From Halopseudomonas phragmitis (GTDB lineage Bacteria; Pseudomonadota; Gammaproteobacteria; Pseudomonadales; Pseudomonadaceae): a stretch of DNA of 64,000 nt. Positions within the stretch are counted from its first letter, which is position 1. Every line of letters begins with the position of its first letter. The notes beneath the pieces are model-generated. The model ran no database searches. It was not told the DNA's origin and saw only the letters and a list, made by a program, of their open reading frames with translations. Location: NCBI RefSeq assembly GCF_002056295.1, contig NZ_CP020100.1:2689501-2753500 (forward strand), written 5' to 3'. The position numbers and the translations under genes are program-made. Of the stretch, positions 16,833 to 24,783 are shown piece by piece.

Positions 16833-17727
16833 CTATCCGGCGTACACCACGAAACGGTCGCGCCCAGCCTGTTTGGCCTGATACATGGCGGCATCGGCCT
16901 GGCTTACGGCCAGATCGATTGCTACCGATTGCAACTCTTCAGCTTCCAGACAGCGAATCCCGGCACTGACGGTAATCCGCAGGGTATGTTCTTCATAGAC
17001 AATCTCAAGCTCACGGGTGGCTTCCAGCACCCGCTGGGCAAATTGTTCTGCGGCTGCCTGATCGGCGTTGAGCAGCATGACCAGAAATTCCTCGCCGCCA
17101 TAGCGGATAGCGATATCCGATTCGCGCACGGTGTTGCGCAGTACCTCGGTAAAGCTGGCAAGAACCAGATCGCCAGCCAGATGGCCGTAGGTGTCGTTGA
17201 CTGATTTGAAACGGTCGAGATCGAGCATTATCAGAGCGTAGCGTGCCTGGGTGCGCTTCATCAGCGCGGCATAGCGGCGTACCTGCTGCTCGCCTTCGGC
17301 GCGGTTTGGTCAGCCCAGTCAGGATATCGATGGTGGTAACGTCATTCAGCGGAATATGCAGCTCCAGAATACCGCCTCCCTCAATCGGGACTGCCTGAAC
17401 CTTGAACTTCTCGACCCCGGATTTCATCTGGTGGATATGCAGCACCACGTTGGCGCTACGGCTGCTCTGGGCACTTAGTTTCGGGCAAGTTTCGCCGTTC
17501 TCATCGCAGGGGCTATCGTAGCCATGGCTGACCTGGTAGCAGTGGCCATGAACGCTGGTGTATTGCTGAGCGGCAGCGCGATTGGTGGCGACCACGCGGT
17601 AATCTGTATCGATCTGCATGACCGGGAAAGGCAGTGCATCCAGCAGTGGCTAGGCGCTATCAATGGCGGCCGGGTCAAGCAGTTCGCCGTTGTACCCGGT
17701 CAGGCTGTCTGGTTGGTTGTCTGTCAC
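16833..17727 (-). pseudogene. Diguanylate cyclase (PAS-GGDEF), broken twice
   Basis: A PAS-like sensor part (LPFPVMQIDTDYRVVATNRAA) and a GGDEF domain (LTGLTN, DLDRFKSVND, YGGEEFLVM) are in different frames. Reading from GTG 17727, an in-frame TAG at 17650-17652 interrupts AIDSA*PLLDALPFPV; CAG to TAG is the simplest change. Further on, one extra base in AAA (17305-17307) moves the frame within TGLTNRAEG. Removing that base leaves 894 nt, an exact 297-codon frame plus stop. The active-site GGEEF itself is intact. The 10-base gap to the convergent response regulator gene shows the locus is otherwise complete. A sequencing error could explain one lesion but is less likely for both. Confidence 0.8.
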
Positions 17728-17832
17728 GCCATCGTTCCCATGGGAGTGTATGCACGGCACATATGGCTTGATCATAGAGCAGTGCGGGGCTGGCCACCAC
17801 TGGAAGTGGCTTGGTGGGTCAGAGGTAGTCAC

Positions 17833-19456
17833 TTATTCCTGCCGCGTCTGGCGGGCAAGGGCTGGCGTGGCCCTGCCTTCGGGCAAGCGGAAAATCTCGA
17901 TCTGATAGCTCTGGCTCAGCTCCTTGCCTCTGAACTGCTCTTCATACAGGAACCAGCCAATGGCGGCGTAGTCGGCATTGCGCGACAGGCGCACATCCGG
18001 GTAGGCGGTTTTTACCCAGTTCCGCTCGCCATGTACCCGGGAGGTCAGGCGGCCGATAAAGCCGGGGTTGTCGCTGCGGATATCGAACAGATAGGCACTG
18101 GCAGTCATCCGGTTGTTGCGCTCCTCAGTCTCCAGGCCGCTGAGCAGCAGGCTTCCATCGGCTGAAAGCTGAAAATCGTGATGGGGCTGGCTATCGCCGC
18201 TGACCTTTCGGTTGTTTAGCTGTAGGCCGTTGAACAGAGCCATCCGGCGCGGGCCGGATAGTTGCAATTTGCGGCTGCCGCGCAGCTCTCGCCACTCGAT
18301 ACGATAGCTGAAGCGCCACTGGCCGAGTTCGTCGCGCTGCCAGATGCTGATGGCCGGGTAGGCGACTGCAGCGGTTACCGGCTGGTTGAGCCAGCGGTAG
18401 TCGGTGCTGTTGATTTCATGTTCCTGATACTCGGCTACAGCCAGGGTGCTGCCCTCGGCATCAATGGCATGATAGGCGCCGAGCACTTGGGTGCCAGCGA
18501 GCCGAGCCTGTTCAGCAAATGACTCATCCATAATCAGCTGGTTGCCGTCACGGGTCAGTTCAAGCAGCAGGGCATCAAAGTTGACTCCATAGTTTTCGGA
18601 ACGCGCCATGCTAAGGAATATGCGGCTGGCACTGTTGTTCAGCGACAGGGCTTCAATGGCATAACCGCGCAGGTGTTCGGGTATCCGGGCCGTGGCCAGC
18701 GGGCTGTTGGGTCTGCCCAGCGCATACGTGATCACTTGCTGACGATTGGCCAGCGCCAGGAAGCGACCGTCCGGGCTGACGGCGAAGCGCCAGTGACCAC
18801 CGGAGCTTTCGTCGTCGATCTTGGGAAACGCATAGGCGACCGGTTGCTTGCCGGGCTGCAGATGGTGCAATGCACTGCAAGCCATGCGGGCATTACAGCG
18901 CGGTACAAACACACCTTGGTTCTGGTCTGGTTGCCAGTATTCCAGGCCATAGATCTGCTCGTCCTGGGAATGGTCATTGATGATTGAGAGTGTCCCATTG
19001 GTGGCATCCAGGTGGGCCAGCTTCACTCCATCAGGCGCCAGTGAAGCAAACTGGTTGTTGAGTGGGGCACTGAGAATCAGTGGCAAGGCCTGTGGCGTGG
19101 TGAACGGCCCGAGGCGGTAGAAGGGCACGGCATCACGCACAATGTCTTCTCTGAAGGTAAGTGCCATGGGGTTAGGGCGTTCACGATAAAGGCCGCTGCC
19201 CTCTGTGGCCATATCGCTGACCAGTGCCGGGCCCTGATCGAAGTAGGTTGGTGGTTGCAGCACCACAGGCTCGCGCACGGGCGCTGGCTGGGTTATGCCG
19301 GGTGGTGGTGAATAGCTGCGTGATGAACGGTTGTCGCCGGTACTGAACAGCAAGATGCCGACGAAGAGCGCGATCACTACGCTGAAAATGGTTCCAAAAC
19401 CAATGCCGGGGGGCGGTGGGGTGGGAGCGGGCACCGGAATATACAGTGGGGCCTGG
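17833..19456 (-). pseudogene. 3' part of the split kinase gene: membrane helix plus probable beta-propeller
   Basis: About 541 codons. A proline-rich linker (PVPAPTPPPPG) is followed by one membrane helix (IFSVVIALFVGILLF) and about 480 residues of beta-rich repeats with WD40/TolB-like phrases: LASLAPDGVKLAHL-type, WRFAVSPDGRFLALANRQQ, FQLSADGSLLLSGLE. The open frame continues to a TTG at 19557, but that stretch is phage DNA. When joined to the kinase at 54536 through GCCTGG, the frame is continuous, so this is the extracytoplasmic sensor of a receptor-like kinase. In its present state it has no evident host start codon. Confidence 0.8.
19451..19456 (+). repeat. Left target-site duplication GCCTGG
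   Basis: GCCTGG immediately before the phage end TGAGGGG is repeated at 54530-54535 after the other end (GGCTACA). Removing one copy and the phage restores a host reading frame. Confidence 0.85.
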
Positions 19457-19545
19457 TGAGGGGGAGTGAGATAAATAATACAGGGAAAGCTAGATAAAAC
19501 GGGATATTGAGGGACGAGCCGGGATATATCGGGACAGGAATTGAA
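19457..19545. promoter_or_regulatory. Left end: transposase-binding repeats
   Basis: GATA-containing motifs begin at offsets 14, 37, 47 and 67 from the end. The last two are part of a direct repeat, CGGGATATtgaGGGAC and CGGGATATatcGGGAC, 19 bases apart. By analogy with Mu attL these are likely MuA-type binding sites. Confidence 0.6.
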
Positions 19546-19567
19546 AAGGAGTTTCAAAAATAGGCAG

Positions 19568-19921
19568 TCAAAATAGCTTTGGCTGCCGGTAGTCGAGATC
19601 GCGTTTGCGGGCGCGTTCTATGATCTTATAGATGCCCCGTACAGTCATGTCATATTTCCTTGCCAGGTCAGCGTGATTATTGCCAGTGAACTCTTCATAT
19701 ATAAGCAGATCACGTGCAGCCAGCTTGAACCGGTAGTCCTTCGGGATATTGATCAGTTGCCCACCCCAATGAGCAGCCAGCCGATCGGCTAAGGCCGCCC
19801 CGCATTGCTCAGCCAGACTGGCGGCAACACCGTGGTCCTCCAGGACGGACGCAACCAGGTCAGCAACGTCTGACAGCAGCTCATGCCGCTGCTGCTCCAT
19901 GTGGGGTGAGATAGCGCTCAT
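19568..19921 (-). CDS. mor: Mor-family middle/late transcription activator
   Basis: 117 aa. The C-terminal half has the Mor/C pattern: GGQLINIPKDYRFKLAARDLLIYEEF, seen here as GQLINIPKD and ARDLLIYEEFTGNN, then ADLARKYDMTVRGIYKIIERAR, the DNA-binding helix-turn-helix. Mor dimers bind upstream of promoters with poor -35 elements and recruit RNA polymerase. Here it is the last gene of the early operon, so it would appear late in the early phase and could switch on the plus-strand genes, perhaps through the repeated motif upstream of three late gene groups. No separate C gene was found. Confidence 0.9.
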   Translation of the reverse strand: MSAISPHMEQQRHELLSDVADLVASVLEDHGVAASLAEQCGAALADRLAAHWGGQLINIPKDYRFKLAARDLLIYEEFTGNNHADLARKYDMTVRGIYKIIERARKRDLDYRQPKLF

Positions 19922-20454
19922 TGGCCAAGCTCCTTGAGGCGTTTGTCGGCCTCTTCGGGTGTGATCAGTTTGAGACGTAGATCGTTTTGGATCTGGTAGT
20001 ACCGTTCCAGTCGCTCATTCGCATCGGTACCGGGCTTAACCGTCTTGGGTGTAAGTGCCTGGACTGCTGCGGGATCGCTGGCTATGCCGTAAACCACGGC
20101 CCGCAGATAGTGGTGATTCTCCAGGGGCAATGTCAGCTTCTCGCGTTGCACGATCACCTGCTCAATGCCAGCCACCCACAGCGCAGGCGTTGCCTTACGT
20201 GCATCGGTTGTCCGGGCATCTCGGGTCACGCTTCCGGCATCGACCAGCTGCTGAAGGTCGCTGACCAAACGGATAGCTTTGCTCATGCGCAGACTGCGCT
20301 TCGCCGGGCTGAACAGTCGGAGATAACTGAGTACCGCCTTGGCCAGCTTGGGCGGCATTTCCGCAAACAATGCCGCCAGTCGCTTGCCTTCTTCGTCGGC
20401 CAGGCCCGCTTCAAAGGGAAACTGCTCACCGCAGCATGGGCACGTCAACTGCAT
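19918..20454 (-). CDS. Phage protein with N-terminal zinc-finger-like motif
   Basis: 178 aa. It begins MQLTCPCCGEQFPFEAG, a CxxC motif that could be half of a zinc site. Helical regions follow (LAKAVLSYLRLFSPAKRSLRMSKAIRL as FSPAKRSLRMSKAIRL). The C-terminal segment NERLERYYQIQNDLRLKLITPEEADKRLKELG is charged and helical. It lies between gemA and mor, overlapping both by a few bases. Such proteins are common in B3-type early regions; function unknown, DNA binding possible. Confidence 0.8.
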   Translation of the reverse strand: MQLTCPCCGEQFPFEAGLADEEGKRLAALFAEMPPKLAKAVLSYLRLFSPAKRSLRMSKAIRLVSDLQQLVDAGSVTRDARTTDARKATPALWVAGIEQVIVQREKLTLPLENHHYLRAVVYGIASDPAAVQALTPKTVKPGTDANERLERYYQIQNDLRLKLITPEEADKRLKELGQ

Positions 20455-21017
20455 AGTTGCGGCCCCTTCTCATTTTGCTCAGCACGCAAGGCTCGGATAA
20501 TCGCTTCCAATGTTGGAATACTGCGATTCCACCCTTTGGGTAGGTCTTCCAAAACCGAGGTGCGTTCTGGCCCCTTGTATCCGAGTTCATCCAGCAAGCA
20601 TTCCAACTCGGCATTTAGGTTCTGCTTTCTCTGCTCAACATGCAGCGCGGCGATCAGCGCCTTGTAGTGCTGGGGCTTGCGTAGCCAGGCGCAGCGCGCG
20701 ATACCGAACATTCGATTTGCGATGGCATCCGCATATGACCAGGGCAGCTTCATATCGGCCAGCAGCGCCTCGATCTTTGTGATCTCGGCGTCCTGCTGAT
20801 TGAAGTTGTGAGGCTTGCCCTTCGCTCGGTTGCTCGGCTTGGGCTGAAATCCGAGGCGCTCAAGCTCGCGCAGCACCCGGCCTGCAGTGCGATCGGTCAA
20901 TTGCTTGGAGCTTGTGACGCCCGCGACCCTGCCGAGCAGGGCGCGGTAATCGGCATCCTCAAGGCCCAGCTGCTGCCGGGCGATGTGGATTTTTGCTGTG
21001 GTTGAGCGGGAGATCAT
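20445..21017 (-). CDS. gemA: GemA/gp16-like early regulatory protein (DUF1018)
   Basis: 190 aa. The start TTAKIHIARQQLGLEDADYRALL is the DUF1018/gp16 N-terminal signature, and WSYADAIANRMFGIARCAWLRKPQHYKALIAAL is the conserved central helix with its W...A..R...I..C.WL pattern. In Mu, GemA affects host gene expression and DNA supercoiling. It overlaps the downstream gene by 10 bases and the upstream one by 4. Confidence 0.87.
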   Translation of the reverse strand: MISRSTTAKIHIARQQLGLEDADYRALLGRVAGVTSSKQLTDRTAGRVLRELERLGFQPKPSNRAKGKPHNFNQQDAEITKIEALLADMKLPWSYADAIANRMFGIARCAWLRKPQHYKALIAALHVEQRKQNLNAELECLLDELGYKGPERTSVLEDLPKGWNRSIPTLEAIIRALRAEQNEKGPQLCS

Positions 21018-21259
21018 CGTAGCCCCCGTTCCAGTTGCTTGCGCCGACGCTTGATAGCCTGGAGAACCGTTTTCTGTATGCTGGGCAGGCTTTCAGCAGC
21101 ATCACACTGCTCCATGCTGAACGTGCGAACACGCTCAACACGGTCATAGGCGCAGCAGCTGTAATAGGGCCGGCCATTGATCTCGCCCGAGTAGAACGGG
21201 TTGTCTTGGGGGGATGGCATTTTCTGGGCACCCATATCATTCTCTTCCGTCATGGCCAA
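21014..21259 (-). CDS. Small phage early protein
   Basis: 81 aa, unknown. It contains FYSGEINGRPYYSCCAYDRVERV and a basic C-terminal tail KRRRKQLERGL. The overlaps of 4 bases with gemA and 23 bases with the upstream gene are typical of this packed operon. Confidence 0.65.
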   Translation of the reverse strand: MAMTEENDMGAQKMPSPQDNPFYSGEINGRPYYSCCAYDRVERVRTFSMEQCDAAESLPSIQKTVLQAIKRRRKQLERGLR

Positions 21260-21455
21260 TCTGCATAAAACCTGTACCCTTCACCGCCTGGGTAGCCTCC
21301 AGAAACTTCACTTCGACCTTGGCTGACTCGATCATCACGCTTGCGACGTGAGCGACTGCCTTGGCGCGCTCCACGTCAAGAGGTTTATCCTCATCCAGCA
21401 GCGACTCGATGGTGACGAACAGATGGTTACGCAGATCCTCAATTTTGTTTTTCAT
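21237..21455 (-). CDS. Small phage early protein
   Basis: 72 aa from MKNKIEDLRNHLF; an in-frame ATG four codons upstream is possible. It is mainly helical and acidic, with DVERAKAVAHVASVMIESAKVEVKFL, a pattern seen in small early proteins of Mu-like phages. Function unknown. Confidence 0.7.
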   Translation of the reverse strand: MKNKIEDLRNHLFVTIESLLDEDKPLDVERAKAVAHVASVMIESAKVEVKFLEATQAVKGTGFMQIGHDGRE

Positions 21456-22104
21456 TGCCCACCTCATTGATGGTTCGCTTCAGCTTTGCCACGGCACGGA
21501 TTGCCGCCTTCAGCTCTGGCGGATAGCGATGAATGGTGTTGCGCAGAGCAAGCTCGGCGCGTGTGATCAGCTCAAGCCGATCAAGAGTGATGTTGATGTG
21601 CTTGATACCTTGGTCTTTGAAAACCACTACATGGCCTGCTGGAACTGGGCCGTTGTGCTCTTCCCAGAGAATCGAATGCACTGATTTCCACCGGCGATGC
21701 GGTGGGCCGTCAGCGCGGACCTTGCGCTGCAAAATCCCGTCTTTGGTGACCCGTTCATGTCCAACCGGTTTGAGCTGGTCTTTGGCCGAGCCACTAAGAT
21801 TTCCAGGCTTGAACCTGGTTTGAGCACTACGACCGCCGGCCTTGAAGCCTTTCAGCCCTTTATTCCAGGTTTGGTGACCCTTTTGAAAGCGAGTACTGTT
21901 GCCCAGAGTAGAGGCCTTGAGCATTCGCCCACTCTGCTCACTCGCCATGAAAGCTTCACTGCGCTGGACACCAAGGGCCTTTGCCTGGGAATAGATGCCC
22001 TTTTCCGAGCGCTGAAAGATCACTTCCAGTTGCCACATCGGTGTGTCAGGGTACAGAGCCAAGAGGCGACTCTTCTCCTGCTCGGTCCAGTGCCCGCGCG
22101 GCAT
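21439..22104 (-). CDS. HNH endonuclease-like protein
   Basis: 221 aa from MPRGHWTEQEKSRLLALYPD, a Myb/SANT-like or HTH DNA-binding start. The middle has a NUMOD-like basic segment (FQKGHQTWNKGLKGFKAGG). The end has an HNH_3-like nuclease core: RRWKSVHSILWEEHNGPVPAG then HVVVFKDQGIKHINITLDRL. The layout matches small homing-type endonucleases that reside in phage genomes. It may be a selfish insertion, or a phage enzyme with a packaging or recombination role. It overlaps neighbours on its downstream side. Confidence 0.8.
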   Translation of the reverse strand: MPRGHWTEQEKSRLLALYPDTPMWQLEVIFQRSEKGIYSQAKALGVQRSEAFMASEQSGRMLKASTLGNSTRFQKGHQTWNKGLKGFKAGGRSAQTRFKPGNLSGSAKDQLKPVGHERVTKDGILQRKVRADGPPHRRWKSVHSILWEEHNGPVPAGHVVVFKDQGIKHINITLDRLELITRAELALRNTIHRYPPELKAAIRAVAKLKRTINEVGNEKQN

Positions 22105-22105
22105 C

Positions 22106-22726
22106 TCACACCCCCGCAATATCAAGGCTAATGGGCTTGTACTGGTCGGTCTGGCCGACGCGCTCGTACATGCGGATATAGGACTTGGAGCCGGTTACCT
22201 GGACGGCATCACTGATCGCATCCATGGCCCGCAACCAGCGTTTATCGGCGATATCCAGGCGACGCAGGCTGAGTACTTGAGCAGGGCGGATGTTGCCGGC
22301 CTTATCGACCCGGAACACGTCCTGGACGATGGTGGCCACCTCGCTCCGGGCGTCGGCCGTCCAGTCTTTCAGGCACTCATCAATCAGCGCCTTTGCGGCC
22401 ACCAGGCGCTCATCGAAGGTGATGCTGTCCTGAATGGCGACGAGGATCTTGTACCGACCATCGAACGACAGCAGCGAAATGTTGCCTTTCTTACCGCCAT
22501 GCTTGGCGCCGTATTCAGCGGCTGACTGCTCGACAAAGGTATCTATCTCACTGAATGCAGCAGCCTTAAAGTCAGCCAATGACTTGCTGAGGCTGGCGCC
22601 ACGTTTGACCAGTGCCAGCACCAGGTCATCGCGCAATTGATCGACCGGCTTGATGCGGTCTACGGGTACTAGGTTGCCCTTGGCATCTTTGCGGTAGCCA
22701 TTAGGGATATCAATCTGTGCTGTCAT
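22106..22726 (-). CDS. DUF3164 phage protein
   Basis: 206 aa from MTAQIDIPNGYRKDAKGNLVP. The N-terminal YRKDAKGNLVPVDRIKPVDQLRDDLV (read as short motifs YRKDAKGNLVP and VDQLRDDLV) and the C-terminal WLRAMDAISDAVQVTGSKSYIRMYER are DUF3164 hallmarks. This family is widespread in Mu-like phages between transposition and gemA genes. Function is not known; involvement with DNA after transposition is a guess. Confidence 0.85.
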   Translation of the reverse strand: MTAQIDIPNGYRKDAKGNLVPVDRIKPVDQLRDDLVLALVKRGASLSKSLADFKAAAFSEIDTFVEQSAAEYGAKHGGKKGNISLLSFDGRYKILVAIQDSITFDERLVAAKALIDECLKDWTADARSEVATIVQDVFRVDKAGNIRPAQVLSLRRLDIADKRWLRAMDAISDAVQVTGSKSYIRMYERVGQTDQYKPISLDIAGV

Positions 22727-23102
22727 GTCCAATCTCCTGTGCATCTAGCTGCGCGGGGAACTCATAAGTCCCGCACAGCATTCCACTTTCGCTGTCTTGT
22801 TCGTCCAGCCGCTCGATCTCGACCAGGACCAGTTGCTGCTTATGTTGCGGTCCCTGCTTGTACTCGTAGCGGTCAAGGCTCATCGCCAACCGTAGTGCCA
22901 TCGCTGCAGTCTGGATCGCTTCCTCACGCACGTCGGCAGCAGTCGCCTTGCCCGGCTCGTATGTCAGTTGCAGCATGGCCTTGTTGAGTTCGCCGTATTC
23001 CTCACCGAGTACTGCCAGGGCGTGGAGCGGGTCTGTTGGCCAGGTCGGGAACTTCGCGGTTGCGCGTTCCAGTTCAGCCTTCACCTCATCTATCACTTGC
23101 AT
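22710..23102 (-). CDS. MazG-like nucleotide pyrophosphohydrolase candidate
   Basis: 130 aa from MQVIDEVKAELERATAKFP. It carries two acidic helices of the MazG/all-alpha NTP-PPase type: ALAVLGEEYGELNKAM (ExxE) and DVREEAIQTAAMALRL (ExxxxA). The C-terminal 40 residues are outside the typical fold. If active it would hydrolyse a (d)NTP, but the second metal-binding motif lacks the classical ExxD, so activity is uncertain. The start coincides with the end of the next upstream gene. Confidence 0.6.
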   Translation of the reverse strand: MQVIDEVKAELERATAKFPTWPTDPLHALAVLGEEYGELNKAMLQLTYEPGKATAADVREEAIQTAAMALRLAMSLDRYEYKQGPQHKQQLVLVEIERLDEQDSESGMLCGTYEFPAQLDAQEIGHDSTD

Positions 23103-23422
23103 CAACCCACCCTCCCGACCGGTACCGGCCGAATCTTCCAATGAATCTGGCAGCCCAGCAGGTAGGACTGGCATGCCACAAAATTTCCAGGAGTCTGTTG
23201 CAGAAACAGACCGAACCGGCCCCAGGGCACGACATGCAACGGCGCGTCAGCTTCAACAACCAGGAACGGCCGCTCACCATCCACGGCAGCCAGCAGCACG
23301 GTGCAGCCATGCTTGCGCAGCTCACGGGTCACAGCGTTGGCCAACGCCAGTGATGCCTTTACACGCCGTGTAAACACCTTGCTTTCGCGCTGCGGCGCTT
23401 GAAATTCGATCAGCTCACCCAT
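23102..23422 (-). CDS. Phage early protein, unknown
   Basis: 106 aa. It starts MGELIEFQAPQRESKVFTRR, resembling small conserved early proteins of B3-like phages. A KHGCTVLLAAVDGERPFLVVE core suggests an alpha/beta fold. No catalytic motif recognised. It overlaps the downstream gene by one base and the upstream one by 8 bases. Confidence 0.65.
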   Translation of the reverse strand: MGELIEFQAPQRESKVFTRRVKASLALANAVTRELRKHGCTVLLAAVDGERPFLVVEADAPLHVVPWGRFGLFLQQTPGNFVACQSYLLGCQIHWKIRPVPVGRVG

Positions 23423-23597
23423 GACTAACCTCCGTTGCTTCCGGGTTGTTTTTGGCTATCCGTTCGAACACATCAAAGGCCGCTCGGATTGCAGGTGTCA
23501 TCGGCGAGTTCACGTTGACCTCGGGGTCAAAGCTAATGCAGACATTCACGCTGCCATCTTCACGGTCGGTAAAGGTCACGATTGCTTGCTGAGCCAT
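23415..23597 (-). CDS. Small phage early protein
   Basis: 60 aa, MAQQAIVTFTDREDGSVNVCISFDPEVN..., a short beta-rich protein that resembles a widespread small family in Mu-like phages. It has 1 base between it and the MuB-type gene. Function unknown. Confidence 0.7.
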   Translation of the reverse strand: MAQQAIVTFTDREDGSVNVCISFDPEVNVNSPMTPAIRAAFDVFERIAKNNPEATEVSHG

Positions 23598-23598
23598 C

Positions 23599-24783
23599 TC
23601 ACACCTCCATCACGATGTTGCTGGTGACAACCGGCTCGCCCAGATCTGCGGCCAGGTTCATGGCTGCGACAAACAGGTTGCCGATTGCCAGTGGGTACAG
23701 CAGGCTGTGGATCTTGTTACCGACGGTGTGCTGCAGACGCTCGCCAATGGCGCGGATACCGTCCGCGTCGATTACCTTGTCGAGGTCAGCGCCGACTCGG
23801 CTGAAGCGAAAGCGCAGGAAGTTTTCCAGCTCTGCCAGCGGTACCGGTTCCAACTCAACCACCTGGATGCGCTGCACTACCTCCCGCAGTTCCGGGTTGC
23901 GCTCGTGCAGTTTCTTGGTCAGTAGCTCGGGCTGGCCGATCAGGACAATGTTCAGCAGCTTGCTGAATCCGCGCTCCAGTTCACGCAGGCGCTTGAGGTG
24001 TTTCAGCGTTGGGATCGGCAGGCTGTGCGCCTCTTCAATGATCAGCAGATGCCGCATGCCAGACTCGGCACTGCCCAGCAGCGCGCGGTGCATCTGGCGG
24101 AACCGAGACTCCGGGCTGGATTTCGGCACCTCGGTCGGATTGACCACAGCCATGATCGACTCTGCAATGTGGGCCGACTTGAGCGTCTTGCCCTTTTGGT
24201 CGTTGTCTTCCATCGCGAGGACGTAGGGCTCAATCACCACCACAGGCGCGTCTTCTGCCTCCAGTCGGGCGACCAGCTCACGGCGCAGCGTTGATTTTCC
24301 AGCCCCAGACTCACCTACCACAGCCAGAAAGCCATCGTGCCGGGCGACTTGATACATGCACTCACGGACGTAGCGAATATCCTGGCTGACGTACATGTCA
24401 TCAGCGCAGGTCAGGTCATCAAAGGGATCGCGCAGCAGGGAAAAGGCTTTGCGTGCGGCTGGCATCAGTGTCTGTTTCCGTTTTAGCATTGGTTCTAACT
24501 CCTGGTTGTTTTCCTGGTCGGACTCTTCTGGGGGTTGCGGATCGGCCGTGTTGGCGCACGGCTGATCCATTTCTTCAAATACGTCGCCGATAGCATCATT
24601 TGCGGCGCCGTTGCTCAGCAGCCAGTCGCGGATGCGCTGCTCCAGCGCGTCCCGGTCGAGGCTTTTCGGCCACTGGCCATGGTTGATCAGCTGGGCGATA
24701 GTGGCCGGGCTCAGTTGCAGCGAACGCGCCAGATCGGCCTGCTTTTGCTCGATGGCTTCCAGCGTGGATTTCAGTTTCAACAT
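23599..24783 (-). CDS. MuB/ExeA-type AAA+ transposition ATPase
   Basis: 394 aa. The N-terminal 55 residues contain a helix-turn-helix (QADLARSLQLSPATIAQLINHG) like that of MuB. An acidic linker (about 75-95) follows. The ATPase domain has Walker A GESGAGKSTL near residue 158 and Walker B RHLLIIEEAHSL, with the sensor region LNIVLIGQPEL. Its role is to bind target DNA, give target immunity and stimulate the transposase. It overlaps the transposase gene by 7 bases. It is larger than Mu B (312 aa). Confidence 0.92.
   Translation of the reverse strand: MLKLKSTLEAIEQKQADLARSLQLSPATIAQLINHGQWPKSLDRDALEQRIRDWLLSNGAANDAIGDVFEEMDQPCANTADPQPPEESDQENNQELEPMLKRKQTLMPAARKAFSLLRDPFDDLTCADDMYVSQDIRYVRECMYQVARHDGFLAVVGESGAGKSTLRRELVARLEAEDAPVVVIEPYVLAMEDNDQKGKTLKSAHIAESIMAVVNPTEVPKSSPESRFRQMHRALLGSAESGMRHLLIIEEAHSLPIPTLKHLKRLRELERGFSKLLNIVLIGQPELLTKKLHERNPELREVVQRIQVVELEPVPLAELENFLRFRFSRVGADLDKVIDADGIRAIGERLQHTVGNKIHSLLYPLAIGNLFVAAMNLAADLGEPVVTSNIVMEV

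Noticed and set aside
16833-17619. Two independent genes (a PAS protein and a short GGDEF protein)
   Set aside because: A one-base correction joins them inside the LTGLTNR motif typical of one GGDEF protein.
17833-19557. Complete 574-aa gene with a TTG start
   Set aside because: The first 34 codons lie in the phage end, and the host frame continues into the kinase. It is a chimeric frame, not a gene.
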